Shown piece by piece: positions 5,873 to 6,942 of a stretch of 6,942 nt of DNA (within the stretch, counting starts at the first letter, position 1; each line of letters starts with the position of its first letter). The notes under the pieces are model-generated. The model had not been told where the DNA came from. It searched no databases and saw nothing but the letters and a program-made list of their open reading frames with translations. Source of the DNA: Pseudohongiella sp. (lineage in GTDB: Bacteria; Pseudomonadota; Gammaproteobacteria; Pseudomonadales; Pseudohongiellaceae); NCBI GenBank assembly GCA_030652635.1, contig JAUSPW010000624.1, forward strand, positions 1 through 6,942. The letters are read 5' to 3'. Made by a program: the position numbers and the translations under genes.

Positions 5873-6942
5873 CAGTGAATCCCTCCGGGGTGTACTGGTT
5901 TAAGATCTGTATCATTGAATCCAGAACGGCCCGGTTTCAGTCGTACTGTTTTTTCCAGTTCCATGATGAAAAATAGCATGATGCCGCTGCCTGCCACCAG
6001 AAGGAGCTCCACCAGACTTAGTGGCGCGGTGGCAAAGATCATTTGCATAAACGGCGCGTAGATGAATAACAGTTGGGCAAAGACCACCAGACCGAGGGCG
6101 ATCAGCACGGGTGGCGTGCCTGCAAGCCCTCTCCAGGTCAGCGAGGTACCGTGGACGTAGCGGATGCTGAACAGATAGAACACCTCCATCGCGATCAGAC
6201 TGTTTACTGCGATCGTTCGGGCGGTCTCCAGATCTTTCCCCATAGAAATAGCAAGGAAGAACTGACCGAAGATGCCGGCAGCAAACAGAGAAGAGACAAA
6301 CACAACTCGCCACACCAGAAAACCACTCAGCAACGGTTTATTCATCGGCCTTGGCGGTTTAGTCATCAAGTGAGGCTCCGGGGGTTCAAAAGCCAGAGTC
6401 ATTGCAAGAATGGTGGAGCCAATCATATTGACCCACAAGATCTGTACTGGCGAGATCGGTAGCGTAAGACCGATCAGCAGCGCCAGAATCAGACTGGCGG
6501 ACTCACCGCCGTTGATCGGTAACATGAAGGAGATCACTTTCGTCAGATTGTCATAGACAGTGCGACCTTCCCGCACCGCAGCGACGATTGAGGCAAAATT
6601 GTCGTCGGTTAGCACCAGGTCAGCAGCCTCCCGTGCAGCTTCTGAACCTTTCTTACCCATCGCGATGCCGGCATCTGCGCGCTTGAGAGCAGGCGCGTCG
6701 TTCACCCCGTCCCCGGTCATGGCTACTGCCTTCCCATGTGCTTGCAACGCAGTAACCAAGCGCAGCTTATGCTCCGGACTGGTGCGGGCAAAAACGTCGC
6801 AGTCGAGCACACTATCTCGCAGTGTATGCTCGTCCATTTTATCCAGGTCGTCACCGGTTAATACCTTATCAGAGTTGTTCAGCCCGATCTGCCGACCGAT
6901 GGCGGCAGCGGTGCTGGCATGATCGCCGGTGATCATCTTCAC
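5872..6942 (-). CDS. type II (P2) cation-transporting P-type ATPase, C-terminal part
   Basis: The frame runs off the right edge, so only the last 356 codons are seen; the GTG at the edge is an internal Val of VKMITGDH, not a start. The fragment holds the end of the ATP-binding/phosphorylation region, with ITGD (4-7), ARTSPEHKLRLV (52-63) and the hinge MTGDGVNDAPALK (75-87), then membrane segments M5-M10. The phosphorylated Asp of DKTGT and segments M1-M4 lie outside. M5 has PINGGES (142-148), keeping the Asn and Glu of Ca2+ site ligands. M6 reads WVNMIGSTILAMTLAFEPPEP (170-190), keeping Asn172 but with Ser176 where SERCA has its ion-binding Asp. M8 keeps a Glu (253). After M10 there is a short polar tail. 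It is the most upstream visible gene of the cluster, and its last codons contain the ldhA ribosome binding site. Transported ion unknown: calcium, another divalent cation or a monovalent cation are all possible. Confidence 0.92.
   Translation of the reverse strand: MKMITGDHASTAAAIGRQIGLNNSDKVLTGDDLDKMDEHTLRDSVLDCDVFARTSPEHKLRLVTALQAHGKAVAMTGDGVNDAPALKRADAGIAMGKKGSEAAREAADLVLTDDNFASIVAAVREGRTVYDNLTKVISFMLPINGGESASLILALLIGLTLPISPVQILWVNMIGSTILAMTLAFEPPEPHLMTKPPRPMNKPLLSGFLVWRVVFVSSLFAAGIFGQFFLAISMGKDLETARTIAVNSLIAMEVFYLFSIRYVHGTSLTWRGLAGTPPVLIALGLVVFAQLLFIYAPFMQMIFATAPLSLVELLLVAGSGIMLFFIMELEKTVRLKPGRSGFNDTDLKPVHPGGIH
5881..5886 (-). promoter_or_regulatory. ribosome binding site of ldhA, inside the ATPase gene
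   Basis: GGAGGG on the minus strand lies eight bases before the ldhA ATG. It is formed by the two Gly codons of the ATPase C-terminal HPGGIH. The site lies within ATPase coding sequence and the two genes share one base, so ldhA is expected to be translated from the same message with coupling to the ATPase. Confidence 0.7.

Noticed and set aside
1..6942. Island boundaries, insertion sequences or CRISPR in the window
   Set aside because: No transposase or integrase gene, no second copy of the tRNA 3' end and no spaced direct repeats were seen.

Overview
The window looks like chromosomal DNA of a proteobacterium, most likely gamma- or beta-. The evidence is the moderately GC-rich coding sequence, Shine-Dalgarno starts, a tRNA-Pro 3' end close to the E. 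coli type with an encoded CCA, and E. coli-like LdhA and PpsA proteins. The genus cannot be named from the sequence. Apart from the partial tRNA at the left edge (plus strand), every supported gene is on the minus strand.

Layout from left to right: the 3' half of a tRNA-Pro (1-38); a toxin-antitoxin pair read leftward, with a HigB/Gp49-like toxin (372-710) ahead of an XRE-type antitoxin (about 56-391) that ends 17 bases from the tRNA; a 176-base intergenic stretch (711-886) with two adjacent inverted repeats, one of which sits in a plausible toxin-antitoxin promoter; then four tightly packed minus-strand genes. In transcription order (right to left) these are a type II cation-transporting P-type ATPase (5' part outside the window), an LdhA-type D-lactate dehydrogenase, a lactate permease, and phosphoenolpyruvate synthase.

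The ATPase stop and ldhA start share one base (TGATG). The ldhA stop and the TTG start of the permease overlap by four bases. ppsA follows the permease after 61 bases with a good ribosome binding site. This is strong evidence for a single transcript. The three metabolic genes meet at pyruvate: the permease moves lactate, LdhA interconverts D-lactate and pyruvate with NADH, and PEP synthase turns pyruvate into PEP. Together they could feed imported lactate into gluconeogenesis, or balance lactate and pyruvate during fermentative metabolism. The coupling to an ion-pumping ATPase is the least expected part, and that ATPase lacks the usual M6 aspartate of Ca2+ pumps. No mobile element, CRISPR array or integrase is visible. 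I see no clearly new system; the four-gene arrangement and the toxin-antitoxin control region are the points most worth checking.
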